Of a stretch of 64,000 nucleotides of DNA, positions 35,581-43,419 are shown piece after piece. Numbering within the stretch: the stretch's first letter is position 1; every line of letters starts with the position of its first letter. The DNA comes from Algoriphagus sp. CAU 1675 (GTDB lineage Bacteria > Bacteroidota > Bacteroidia > Cytophagales > Cyclobacteriaceae): the NCBI RefSeq assembly GCF_029222925.1, contig NZ_JARHUI010000005.1:124001-188000 (forward strand). The letters run 5' to 3'. The notes below the pieces were generated by a model, which was not told where the DNA came from, searched no databases, and was given only the letters and a program-made list of their open reading frames with translations. The translations under genes were made by a program, and so were the position numbers.

Positions 35581-36090
35581 ATGAAAAAAATATTAATTCT
35601 ATTTGGACTCCTATTTAGCATTCTGCAAAATGTTCAGGCACAAAGAATACCTTTACCGGGTACACAGCCGATTGAGATCTCAGAAATCAATCTCAAAAAT
35701 CCGGAAAACTATAAAAAAATATTTTATGCTGAATCGGCAGAAAAGCTAATCCAAGCATTTGGTATACCTACATCCTCAGAACCATATGTATTTGAAATGG
35801 AAGAAAAAATTGGATCTTTATACAAATATGGGTCTAACAACTTATATTTTAAAGAAAACAAGTTATACCTATTTATAATCAAAGCCAACAATATACATGT
35901 AGGGAGAGGCAACAACTATATAAAAATAGGAGATCCGGTCAATGTTTTGGATACATTTTATCCTAATTATTCTTTAGAGAACAATAAACTAAGAACTGAA
36001 TTAGTTGTTGGTTCAATAATAATCGATGGAAGTTTAATAATTAAAACTAATGGATCTATTATTACAGAAATTGTAATGTATATGGATTAA
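35581..36090 (+). CDS. small secreted protein paired with the M23 lipoprotein
   Basis: A 169-residue protein from the ATG at 35581, with a signal peptide ending at VQAQ. I do not recognise a domain. The body is rich in Lys, Asn, Ile and Tyr, with a repeated short-strand look (YFKENKLYLFIIKANN, GSIIIDGSLIIKTNG) suggesting a beta-rich periplasmic fold. It starts 13 bases after the M23 gene stop and is followed by a strong terminator, so the two form an operon. A role as partner, chaperone or inhibitor of the peptidase is possible but only inferred from pairing. The low G+C content is shared with the M23 gene. Confidence 0.75.
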   Translation: MKKILILFGLLFSILQNVQAQRIPLPGTQPIEISEINLKNPENYKKIFYAESAEKLIQAFGIPTSSEPYVFEMEEKIGSLYKYGSNNLYFKENKLYLFIIKANNIHVGRGNNYIKIGDPVNVLDTFYPNYSLENNKLRTELVVGSIIIDGSLIIKTNGSIITEIVMYMD

Positions 36091-36107
36091 TTTAACAAAA
36101 TCACAGA

Positions 36108-36141
36108 GAAGGGGGTACAATTTGTACCCCCTTCTTTTTTT
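36108..36141 (+). terminator. strong terminator of the M23 cassette
   Basis: Perfect 12-bp arms GAAGGGGGTACA / TGTACCCCCTTC, 3-base loop, then seven T. Confidence 0.92.
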
Positions 36142-36232
36142 GAGGTGGGCTAACAACTATCTATCTATGCTTTTACCCCAAATAAATATTTTGTTTTTTT
36201 TAGTGTATAAACAGTTGAAATCTAAAAAAACA

Positions 36233-36288
36233 ACACAGAGAAAAGATGATTTTTGCTGAATTTGAGAGAAAAGCCCGGAGCGGGTCAT
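36233..36288 (-). pseudogene. pyrF: pyrF 5' fragment (codons 1-19)
   Basis: On the minus strand the ATG at 36288 begins a frame reading [19 protein letters not shown], identical to the start of PyrF except Gly for Glu at position 5. Homology then ends, and the frame continues into unrelated A+T-rich sequence to a stop about 25 codons later. A TACCTTTG promoter box lies upstream at 36307-36314. This looks like the original pyrF start left behind when the cassette entered, or a duplicate formed with it. It cannot encode a working decarboxylase. Confidence 0.82.
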
Positions 36289-36289
36289 G
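36233..36289. repeat. direct repeat copy 2: pyrF 5' end
   Basis: Second copy of the 57-base repeat (see 33855-33911), same orientation, three mismatches. Together the two copies bracket the A+T-rich cassette. Confidence 0.85.
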
Positions 36290-36306
36290 AAATTTCTGTT
36301 TTGTCG

Positions 36307-36314
36307 CAAAGGTA
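36307..36314 (-). promoter_or_regulatory. -7 promoter box TACCTTTG upstream of the pyrF fragment
   Basis: The minus strand reads TACCTTTG, 18 bases before the ATG of the pyrF fragment and next to the end of the flippase-like gene. It is likely the ancestral pyrF promoter. Confidence 0.5.
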
Positions 36315-36320
36315 GTTAAA

Positions 36321-37211
36321 TCAAGAGTTTTCTTCTCCATCCAAATCCACCTTCACAAAAGCCCCAAGCAAAGAAACTCCGGCCGTAATCAGGAAAAAAA
36401 TCAAACTGAAGGCTACGGCAGCAGTCTCTTCAATTCCTGCATAGGTATGGGCATAGATAAATACCAGTTCACGGGCCCCTACTCCTCCTATGGTCAAAGG
36501 CATAACCGCTACGATAGAGGAAAGCAAAAAAACCAGTTGATAGGCTAGAATCGGTTCATGAATACCCAAAGCCATCAGGATAAACCAGGCACAGAGTAGT
36601 TGAGCGATTTGCCCAGCAAAGGACCAGCCGTTGGCGATCCAAAAGGATGGGAGAAAGTCTTTGAACACCAGCCTTTGCATAACCCAAAAAGCCGGCAAGC
36701 TCAGAATAAGGCCGAAAATCAGGAGGCCTTTCCAAAGCCTGCCCTCCATCCAATCCACAGGGATCTCTACGATCAAAAAGAGGCCAAACAATAAAATCAC
36801 AATGGCCACCAAACCTCCCAATCGATCCAATAAAACCGCCTGCAAGGTTTTTTTTACCGGGGTTTTAAAGTGCTTGTTGAGTAGATAAACCTTGTATCCA
36901 TCCCCTCCTATTCCCCCGGGAAGAAAGAGATTGTAAAACATCCCGATGAGATAAAGTTTCCAGTTTTTCTGCTCGGAAATACGCAGCCTAATATTCTTAA
37001 AGTAGAGGTTCAGGCGAAAAGCGGTGGCCACCTTGCTCAAAACAAAAAGCAGAATCGCCGGAACCAACCAAAAGTAATGCAGGGTCTTTGCCAATCTCCA
37101 AAGCTCCTGGGTATCGATTTTTCTAAAAACCAGATACAGAGCCAAAGCAGTTAAAACCAGCTTGAAAACGGTCTTTAACTTGTTTTTAATGGGATTAGTT
37201 TTTTCTGCCAC
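36321..37211 (-). CDS. flippase-like / lysylphosphatidylglycerol synthase TM-type protein
   Basis: A 296-residue membrane protein with about eight transmembrane segments and the family motifs LPGGIGGDGYKVYLL and TIGGVGARELVFIY of the UPF0104/LPG synthase transmembrane family. These are thought to move lipids or lipid-linked sugars across the membrane. No aminoacyl transferase domain is attached. It starts 42 bases after the GT2 gene stop on the same strand, and this pair is typical of polyprenyl-phosphate sugar systems, so a role with that glycosyltransferase is inferred. Confidence 0.85.
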   Translation of the reverse strand: MAEKTNPIKNKLKTVFKLVLTALALYLVFRKIDTQELWRLAKTLHYFWLVPAILLFVLSKVATAFRLNLYFKNIRLRISEQKNWKLYLIGMFYNLFLPGGIGGDGYKVYLLNKHFKTPVKKTLQAVLLDRLGGLVAIVILLFGLFLIVEIPVDWMEGRLWKGLLIFGLILSLPAFWVMQRLVFKDFLPSFWIANGWSFAGQIAQLLCAWFILMALGIHEPILAYQLVFLLSSIVAVMPLTIGGVGARELVFIYAHTYAGIEETAAVAFSLIFFLITAGVSLLGAFVKVDLDGEENS

Positions 37212-37253
37212 CTATCGTTTTTTAACCTTTCAAACCGAATGGGATGAACCATA

Positions 37254-38207
37254 TTATTTGTCTTGTTCTCCTCCCTGAAATACCGACTTGATGGTATAGG
37301 TCTTCTTATGCTGTGACTCAAAGTAGGTACGCACGATGATCTCAGCAATGATCCCTGTTGTGATCAATTGAATCCCCCCCAGAATCAAGATAAATCCCAA
37401 GATCATAATCGGCCTTCCCCAGATGTCTTCCCCAAGAATTTTTAAAACCAAAAGATAAAAGTTGATGGCTAGACCCAAGAGAAAAGACAAGAGCCCAAGT
37501 CCTCCGAACAAGTGGATAGGGCGCTGAAAGTACTTCTGGAAGAAGAGCATCAGGATCAAATCCGCCATTACCTTGAAAGTCCGGCTCAGTCCATATTTGG
37601 AAGTTCCGTGGATTCTTGGGTGATGCTTCACATCCACTTCGGTCATCTTTGCCCCTTGTTGCTTGGCCAATACCGGGATGAAGCGGTGAAGTTCTCCATA
37701 CAACCCCATATTCTGAGCGATGTGTGCTTTGTATACACGCAAGGTGCAACCATAATCACTCAGGTAAACTTTTGTGGAATTTCGGATAATCCAGTTGGCA
37801 ATTTTAGATGGGAATTTCCGGAGAACAAAACCATCCTTTCGTTTTGCTCTTTTGCCTGCAACCACATCCCAATCCTCATCCATTGCCTTTTGAAGCATGC
37901 CGGGGATATCCGTGGGGTCATTTTGCAAATCCCCATCCATGGTGGCGATATATTCTCCTTCTGCCATATCAATACCCGCTGCCAAGGCAGTAGTCTGGCC
38001 GAAGTTTTTATTGAAAATGATCAGCTTGGTCCGCTCATTCGCATATTTTTTGACCTCCGCAACAGTGGCATCGGTAGACCCGTCTTCTATCAAAATCACC
38101 TCGTAGTCAATCTCCGAAAGTGCAGAATAAGTGGCTTCTAATAAAGGCCTGATATTTTCTTCCTCATTATATACTGTGATAACTACGGATAGAAGGGGCT
38201 TGCTCAT
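37254..38207 (-). CDS. GT2 polyprenyl-phosphate glycosyltransferase (DPM1/GtrB-like)
   Basis: From the ATG at 38207 it has 317 residues. The GT-A domain (about 1-230) has VVITVYNEEENIRPLLEA, EDGSTD and the metal-binding DGDLQNDP, and RIHGTSKYG typical of the DPM1/GtrB group. Two C-terminal transmembrane segments follow (about 235-300). Such enzymes load a sugar from a nucleotide sugar on undecaprenyl phosphate at the inner membrane face. The flippase-like gene downstream and the GT39-type transferases opposite could flip and use this donor. A TATTTTTG box on the minus strand at 38223-38230 may be its promoter. Confidence 0.9.
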   Translation of the reverse strand: MSKPLLSVVITVYNEEENIRPLLEATYSALSEIDYEVILIEDGSTDATVAEVKKYANERTKLIIFNKNFGQTTALAAGIDMAEGEYIATMDGDLQNDPTDIPGMLQKAMDEDWDVVAGKRAKRKDGFVLRKFPSKIANWIIRNSTKVYLSDYGCTLRVYKAHIAQNMGLYGELHRFIPVLAKQQGAKMTEVDVKHHPRIHGTSKYGLSRTFKVMADLILMLFFQKYFQRPIHLFGGLGLLSFLLGLAINFYLLVLKILGEDIWGRPIMILGFILILGGIQLITTGIIAEIIVRTYFESQHKKTYTIKSVFQGGEQDK

Positions 38208-38314
38208 GAGATAAAATTTGGTCAAAAATACCTAAAAAACTTTCCTAGGGCAAAAAAGCGATCACAGCTTATTTATCCCAAAAGAAAATTTGGGATGCCT
38301 TGAAGCTTTCGGTT

Positions 38315-38322
38315 TATCTTTG
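38315..38322 (+). promoter_or_regulatory. -7 promoter box TATCTTTG for the first GT39 gene
   Basis: TATCTTTG then three bases and the ATG at 38326, indicating a leaderless-type start and ruling against an upstream in-frame ATG at 38290. Confidence 0.6.
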
Positions 38323-38325
38323 CAC

Positions 38326-39996
38326 ATGCTTTTTTCCAGATCTACCGAGTTGAAAATCAACCCCTGGGTTTTGATGTCCGCCTTCGCCCTATTGGTTGGG
38401 CCTTTTGCCCTGGCTTTTCACATGCATTATCCCGATGAGATCTACTACCGGGATGCAGCGGTAAAAATGATGGAAAACGGGGACTATTTGACCACTTATT
38501 TGGGCAGTGGGGAGCTCCGTTTCAAAAAGCCCATTCTTACGTATTGGGCTGTCTTGGCAGGATTCAAACTATTTGGGGTTTCGGATTGGGCTTCACGTTT
38601 ATTCTTTTTAATCGCAGGTGCAGGGACTGTAGGGCTGACCTATTTGCTAGGCAAAACCCTTTTTGATTCTAAGAAAATTGCCGGACTAGCAGGTCTGATC
38701 ATGGCTGCCAATCCGGTTTTGATATTTTCTGCCACACGCTCCATCCCTGATGTTTTATTGGTGCTGACCATGACAGGAAGTGCTATTGGTTTTGCGGGAT
38801 TGATGAGGTTTGGCGATCAGGCTCCCAAACGATTTACCTGGATTTTATACTTAAGCCTTGCGCAGGCCTTTGAAGTCAAAGGACTTCCTGCCGCCGCTTT
38901 GGGCGGGCTGGGAATCTTTTACCTATTGGTGAATCCGTGGAAACGGATTTCCTGGAAAACCCTAATGAATATTCCGGCCTTGGGAATCAGTTTGGTGATC
39001 GCTTTATTCTGGTTTGTGGAAATGTGGAGAATCCACGGCCCTACTTACTTATCAAGTTTTCTGGAGGACCAAGTGGGAATCCGGGTTGCTTCAAGAGCTT
39101 TGTTGATCCTTCAAAACGGACTCCTTGCTTTACTTTTACTGGTAGCCATGTTCATTCCTTGGGCGTTTTTTGGCTTTTCAAAATCCAGACAATTCCTGCA
39201 AAAACTTTGGAAAGAAAATCGGGTCTTCTTTGGCTTTGCCATCCTTTGGGCACTGGCCATCTTGGGAATGGGAGCCATGACCAGTAAATTCTACGAACGC
39301 TACCTACTCCCTGTAGCTCCCGTACTGGCTGTTTGGCTAGCCTGGTTTTTGGAGAAAACCGAGCTTGAGTTAAGTAAAAAAGGATTAAAGATCGCTTCAG
39401 TCTTTTTTATTCTTCTCAACCTGATCATTTTATCCTTTAGCCTTTGGCTCAATTTCCAGCAGGGGGCTGGCTTCTTGGTCAGCACTCAATTACTCCTAGG
39501 AGTCGTGATATTAGGATATCTGGTATTACTCCTTTGGAGGCAGGAGAAACTCCCCAAAGTCATCAGCTATTCTGTCCTTTTGCTTTTCTTCCTGGCAAGC
39601 ACTATCACCGAAAGAATTTCCTTTCCCCATCAGGGACAGCAAATCCGTCAGCACTTAGAAAGCTTACAAAAAGAGGGTATCCCTGGAAAATTCGGGTTTT
39701 TCGGCAATCTGCATGCAGGCAGTAAAATCCGCCTAAGTGTATATCCTGAAGTGGAGTTGGTAGATATCCCCAATCAGGATTGGAAGGAAAAATTGCAGGC
39801 TTATTCCAACATTATCCTTGAAGATAAATTTTTGGATCAGATCGACTTGGAGGATTACCGTGTGGAAATGCACACGGTAAACTGGCAATCCAAAGCCATA
39901 CCCCAATTGCTATTGGCGAGCGGCAAACCCGAATTTGATTCCCTTCTCCAAGCCAACAGCAAAAAATACTATTGGTTGGTTAGAAAAGCTCAATAA
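38326..39996 (+). CDS. GT39/ArnT-like membrane glycosyltransferase
   Basis: A 556-residue polytopic protein with about 10-12 transmembrane segments. The first periplasmic loop has the acidic motif HYPDEIYYRDA and RFKKPILTYW, as in ArnT and protein O-mannosyltransferases, which transfer a sugar from a polyprenyl-phosphate carrier to lipid or protein. The C-terminal 150 residues form a soluble domain. It is divergent from the GT2 gene and its last 7 bases overlap the end of the second GT39-type gene. The acceptor is unknown; lipid A or surface glycoprotein are both possible. Confidence 0.85.
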   Translation: MLFSRSTELKINPWVLMSAFALLVGPFALAFHMHYPDEIYYRDAAVKMMENGDYLTTYLGSGELRFKKPILTYWAVLAGFKLFGVSDWASRLFFLIAGAGTVGLTYLLGKTLFDSKKIAGLAGLIMAANPVLIFSATRSIPDVLLVLTMTGSAIGFAGLMRFGDQAPKRFTWILYLSLAQAFEVKGLPAAALGGLGIFYLLVNPWKRISWKTLMNIPALGISLVIALFWFVEMWRIHGPTYLSSFLEDQVGIRVASRALLILQNGLLALLLLVAMFIPWAFFGFSKSRQFLQKLWKENRVFFGFAILWALAILGMGAMTSKFYERYLLPVAPVLAVWLAWFLEKTELELSKKGLKIASVFFILLNLIILSFSLWLNFQQGAGFLVSTQLLLGVVILGYLVLLLWRQEKLPKVISYSVLLLFFLASTITERISFPHQGQQIRQHLESLQKEGIPGKFGFFGNLHAGSKIRLSVYPEVELVDIPNQDWKEKLQAYSNIILEDKFLDQIDLEDYRVEMHTVNWQSKAIPQLLLASGKPEFDSLLQANSKKYYWLVRKAQ

Positions 39997-41498
39997 GTGT
40001 CGCTGATCAAAGGGGTATATTCCTGCAGATTTTTCCAAATCTGAATCGTAGCCTGTCTAAGAGAATCCCCTTTGAACCAAACCGGGAATTTTTCCTCATA
40101 GACCAATTCTTCGAAAACTGTAGCACCTTCGGGAGAGTTTTTATTCCAACTGACAAAAATTCCTACCCGGTCTTTCCCGACCTGGTTTTCCAATCCTTCC
40201 CATAAATCAAATTGGTTTTTACGAGTCCCAAGATTAACGGTATAGGTCTGCGGATGGTCTGGCAAGTAAAAAGCCATTTCGGAGGCCATATGATAGCTTT
40301 CAGAAAACAGAAAATCTTCTCCTAAATGAAGACTGTCTCTCAGGAATTCTATTCTCTTGGCAAGAGGCTCATATCCCACCATGCGTCGAAATGAGGCCTT
40401 TTCTACCTTTTTGAAAACTTGAAAATCCTTGAACGAATACAAATCGGGAGACAAAAGAAGCAATGGTATTCCCAGGCTAAAAGTTACTCCCCAATTCCGG
40501 AATTTGAGCCAGGTCTCTGATTGCTGGAAAAACCATTTACTCATAAAGATTGGAAGAACCGGATAGGCAAAAACTGGCCAGTTGGCTTCCACATCATTTA
40601 AAAAAGTAACCAAGCCGAATCCAATCCAGGATAAAACAGGAAATAGGAGCAAATAGAGATCGGTTTTAGTCGGGTTTCGGAAAAACGAAATACTAGCTAT
40701 GACTAGAAACGGAAAAAGAAATATGGAGAAGATTGCGATTTGCCCAAGTCCAAACTCCCCAAACCTGCCCATCCAGGCCATGAAGTCAAAAGTATGCCCT
40801 TCCCCTGCAACCCCACTTAAAAAAGCCAAATGCTTGTAGTTGGTGAAGTTGTTCTGCAGATTCCAGATAAAACCCGGGAAAAACCCGAAGGCCCCGGCTC
40901 CCAAAAAGGCCAGAAAATGAAGCCTGTGCAAGCGCCACTCCTTAGTTAGCAGTAAATAAATCAGGACAAATGGGCCAATCAAAATCATAGTTCCTTTGGC
41001 CATGAGTCCTAGTGCTGATGCCAGGCCTCCCAAGGCCCACCATTTGGCACTGTTTTCCCGTATACCTCTAAAAACCCAATAGGTACTCAGAATCCAGAAA
41101 AAGACCAATTCCGAATCCGTCATGTGTACTGTGGAAAAAATTATCCAAAAAGGAGTGGACATGACCATCAATGAAGCCCAAAAAGCTATTTTTTCGGAAT
41201 TGTACAGATACTTTGTAAATAAGAATACAACCCAAGCTGTCCCTATTCCGAATACTATTGCATTGATTCTGACCCCAAGCTCATTGATTCCCAAAAGGGA
41301 TGTACTGAAAAAATTAATCAAGGCAATAAGGGGAGGCTTGGAGTAATAATGCCAGGCTAGGTTTTGGGACCAAAGCCAATATTGAGCTTCTTCCGTAAAC
41401 AAATTGATTTCAGGCCTCAGGGTAAATGCAACTTTCAATGCTGCCATCCCCAAAGCGATAATCCAAAAAAACCATCTGTACTTTGATTCAGAGTTCAT
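39990..41498 (-). CDS. second GT39/ArnT-like membrane glycosyltransferase
   Basis: A 502-residue multi-spanning protein convergent with the previous gene. The N-terminal region has NLFTEEAQYWLWSQ with an acidic pair and YYSKPPLIALINF, like PMT_2-type transferases; about ten hydrophobic segments follow and the C-terminal 130 residues are soluble. It is only distantly similar in sequence to its neighbour, so the pair may act on different acceptors with the same polyprenyl-phosphate sugar. The genes overlap by 7 bases at their 3' ends, with no terminator between. Confidence 0.83.
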   Translation of the reverse strand: MNSESKYRWFFWIIALGMAALKVAFTLRPEINLFTEEAQYWLWSQNLAWHYYSKPPLIALINFFSTSLLGINELGVRINAIVFGIGTAWVVFLFTKYLYNSEKIAFWASLMVMSTPFWIIFSTVHMTDSELVFFWILSTYWVFRGIRENSAKWWALGGLASALGLMAKGTMILIGPFVLIYLLLTKEWRLHRLHFLAFLGAGAFGFFPGFIWNLQNNFTNYKHLAFLSGVAGEGHTFDFMAWMGRFGEFGLGQIAIFSIFLFPFLVIASISFFRNPTKTDLYLLLFPVLSWIGFGLVTFLNDVEANWPVFAYPVLPIFMSKWFFQQSETWLKFRNWGVTFSLGIPLLLLSPDLYSFKDFQVFKKVEKASFRRMVGYEPLAKRIEFLRDSLHLGEDFLFSESYHMASEMAFYLPDHPQTYTVNLGTRKNQFDLWEGLENQVGKDRVGIFVSWNKNSPEGATVFEELVYEEKFPVWFKGDSLRQATIQIWKNLQEYTPLISDTY

Positions 41499-41521
41499 AA
41501 AAAGTGAGTTTAAAAACAGAA

Positions 41522-41545
41522 AAACCCTCAGTTTCCTGAGGGTTT
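41522..41545 (-). terminator. terminator after hpf
   Basis: Perfect 10-bp arms AAACCCTCAG / CTGAGGGTTT with a TTTC loop and a T-rich tail on the minus strand. Confidence 0.82.
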
Positions 41546-41566
41546 ATACGTAAAATTCCAATAGGG

Positions 41567-41872
41567 TTATTGCTTTGCCAACAGCACTTTCTCTTTATAC
41601 TTTTTAATCTGTCTTCTGAGTCCTTCTACGGCCTCATCTGCGGCAGCTTCAAAGGTATCTGTCTGATGCTTTGCAAAAAACTGCTTACCCGGCACGTTCA
41701 ATTTAATCTCTACTATTTTATTTTCGTTTTTCTCATTCTTGTCGAGCCTCATAAAAACTTCTCCGTCAATTATCTGATCAAAATAGGTGTCGAGTTTATC
41801 GGCCTTCTTCTGGATGAAGTCAATTAATTTTTGATCGGCATCGAAGTGAATGGAGTGCATCTGCAGTTTCAT
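41567..41872 (-). CDS. hpf: ribosome hibernation promoting factor (short HPF/RaiA type)
   Basis: A 101-residue protein with the HPF/RaiA N-terminal fold: MQMHSIHF-like first strand, the helix DQKLIDFIQKKADKLDTYF, and the helical AADEAVEGLRRQIKKYKEK. HPF binds the decoding centre of idle ribosomes in stationary phase or stress. The C-terminal dimerisation domain of long HPF is absent. It lies just downstream of xerC (35-base gap), so cotranscription is possible. Confidence 0.9.
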   Translation of the reverse strand: MKLQMHSIHFDADQKLIDFIQKKADKLDTYFDQIIDGEVFMRLDKNEKNENKIVEIKLNVPGKQFFAKHQTDTFEAAADEAVEGLRRQIKKYKEKVLLAKQ

Positions 41873-41907
41873 GATATTTGCATTTAGTGGTTGAACAATT
41901 TATTTAG

Positions 41908-42792
41908 CTATGCTTTAGGATGTGCCTGTTCAAACACAGCCTTCAGTTTTTCAAGTGAATTATGTGTGTAAACCTGTGTCGCGGCCAGGTTTGCGTGTCC
42001 CAAGAGGTCTTTTACCGCATTGAGATCTGCTCCCTTATTCAAGAGATGGGTAGCAAAAGTATGCCTAAGTACGTGCGGGCTTCGTTTGGAGGTCTGCGCA
42101 AAAAGATCCAAATACTGCCTGACAATTCGATAAATCATCACCGGATAACTTTGTTTACCCTGATTGCTCACAATAAAATAGGGACTTTGTTCAGCTTTTG
42201 AAAACCTTTCCTCAAATACTTTTTGATAGGAAATTATATTCTGTTTGAGTCCCTTTGTCAATGGAATTATTCTTTCTTTTTTACGCTTACCCAGTACCTT
42301 CACGGATTCCTCCCCAAGATGGATATCACTCCACTTCAAGCCGGTCAGCTCGGAAAGCCTGACCCCTGTAAGGTAGAGAAATTCCATCACCATCCTGTCC
42401 CGCTGTCCCTCAAATGTAGGTTGGAATACACTTTCCTCTAAAACGGAGGCAATGGTGGATTCCTGTACAAACTCCGGTAATTTTTTCGGGTTTTTAAGGG
42501 ATTTTAACTTATACGTAGGATCCTTGGATAAGATGGAGGATTTAAGCAGGAATTTATAAAAGGATCTCAGTGTAGCGATCTTACGGTTGACTGAGGTAGT
42601 ACTCAATCCCTGCTCAACCAAGTCAATTACCCAAGCCCGGATTTCAGCATGTTGGGCCTGTTGAATATCCTGGAGACCAAATGAAAGCTCACAGAATTCC
42701 TGGAACTGTTCCAGATCTTTTCTGTAGGCCAATACCGTATGGGGGCTTGAGCGCTTTTCGTATTCCAGGTAATTGATAAATGACTCGATCAT
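41908..42792 (-). CDS. xerC: site-specific tyrosine recombinase XerC
   Basis: From the ATG at 42792 it has 294 residues. Catalytic residues are R145 (TGVRLSEL), K169, H240 and R243 (PHVLRHTF), H266 (LGHANLAAT) and Y275 (VYTH). The N-terminal SAM-like domain binds DNA. It is the partner of the Xer protein at 21893-22804 in chromosome dimer resolution; which is XerC and which XerD is not settled from sequence. An earlier ATG at 42849 lies in the spacer after the rpsU terminator and adds a non-conserved extension. Confidence 0.87.
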   Translation of the reverse strand: MIESFINYLEYEKRSSPHTVLAYRKDLEQFQEFCELSFGLQDIQQAQHAEIRAWVIDLVEQGLSTTSVNRKIATLRSFYKFLLKSSILSKDPTYKLKSLKNPKKLPEFVQESTIASVLEESVFQPTFEGQRDRMVMEFLYLTGVRLSELTGLKWSDIHLGEESVKVLGKRKKERIIPLTKGLKQNIISYQKVFEERFSKAEQSPYFIVSNQGKQSYPVMIYRIVRQYLDLFAQTSKRSPHVLRHTFATHLLNKGADLNAVKDLLGHANLAATQVYTHNSLEKLKAVFEQAHPKA

Positions 42793-42871
42793 CTCAGTAA
42801 AGATTACAGAATTAAGATAAGCCAAAAAATGGATAAAATTCCCTGACAAATGTCACATAAAAGCATAAAAA

Positions 42872-42901
42872 AACGCAGTTACTTTTTCAAGCAACTGCGT
42901 T
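42872..42901 (-). terminator. terminator after rpsU
   Basis: Perfect 9-bp arms AACGCAGTT / AACTGCGTT with a T-run on the minus strand, between rpsU and xerC. Confidence 0.85.
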
Positions 42902-42922
42902 CTATTTCTGAGTCAAAGCACC

Positions 42923-43117
42923 TTATTTGGCAGCTTCAGTCTGAAGTCTCTGCTTATAAGCAGCTTTGATTACCTGATCTCTCTTTTTTACAGAAGGTTT
43001 GGTGAAGGCTTGTCTCGCTCTAAGTTCTCTGACTGCACCAGTCTTGTCAAACTTCTTTTTGAAACGCTTTAGCGCCTTTTCGATAGATTCGTTCTCTTTT
43101 ACGTTAACTATGATCAT
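42923..43117 (-). CDS. rpsU: 30S ribosomal protein bS21
   Basis: A 64-residue basic protein starting MIIVNVKENESIEKALKRF, the usual S21 N-terminus, with RELRARQAFTKPSVKKRDQ in the middle. In Bacteroidota, S21 together with S6 and S18 helps sequester the 3' anti-Shine-Dalgarno end of 16S rRNA. Unusually for this phylum the gene has a perfect Shine-Dalgarno sequence 7 bases before its ATG, matching reports that rpsU is autoregulated through it. An ATG at 43201 in the same frame is upstream of both promoter box and SD and is not the start. Confidence 0.97.
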   Translation of the reverse strand: MIIVNVKENESIEKALKRFKKKFDKTGAVRELRARQAFTKPSVKKRDQVIKAAYKQRLQTEAAK

Positions 43118-43124
43118 TTGTATA

Positions 43125-43134
43125 CACCTCCTTT
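43125..43134 (-). promoter_or_regulatory. strong Shine-Dalgarno site of rpsU
   Basis: The minus strand reads AAAGGAGGTG, full complement to the 16S anti-SD, with 7 bases (TATACAA) before the ATG. No comparable SD was noticed at the other start codons I checked in the window. Confidence 0.9.
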
Positions 43135-43142
43135 CGCGACTG

Positions 43143-43150
43143 CAAAGGTA
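43143..43150 (-). promoter_or_regulatory. -7 promoter box TACCTTTG for rpsU
   Basis: The minus strand reads TACCTTTG, upstream of the SD and giving a short leader that contains it. Confidence 0.6.
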
Positions 43151-43419
43151 AGTAGAATAATCTGAAAATTGAAAGATTATAAAATTATAAAATTTAGCCA
43201 CCCATAAGCCAGTCCATAAAAAAAGGAATCATCCTAATCGATTTAAGGGACCAATCGCCAAGCCGTTCAAACTTTATATCGCCCCCCGATCCAATAAAAT
43301 CAATCTATTATCATATTTTATAGAATTTTTATTAGGTGCAAATTGAATATAGTTTATTATTTATATAGTTTTACCTAAGCTATCTTTTTAATTAATCTTT
43401 TATTTAAATCAAAATTCAA

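Noticed and set aside
37512..38141. 209-codon plus-strand frame opposite the GT2 gene
   Set aside because: Antisense shadow of a strongly conserved glycosyltransferase.
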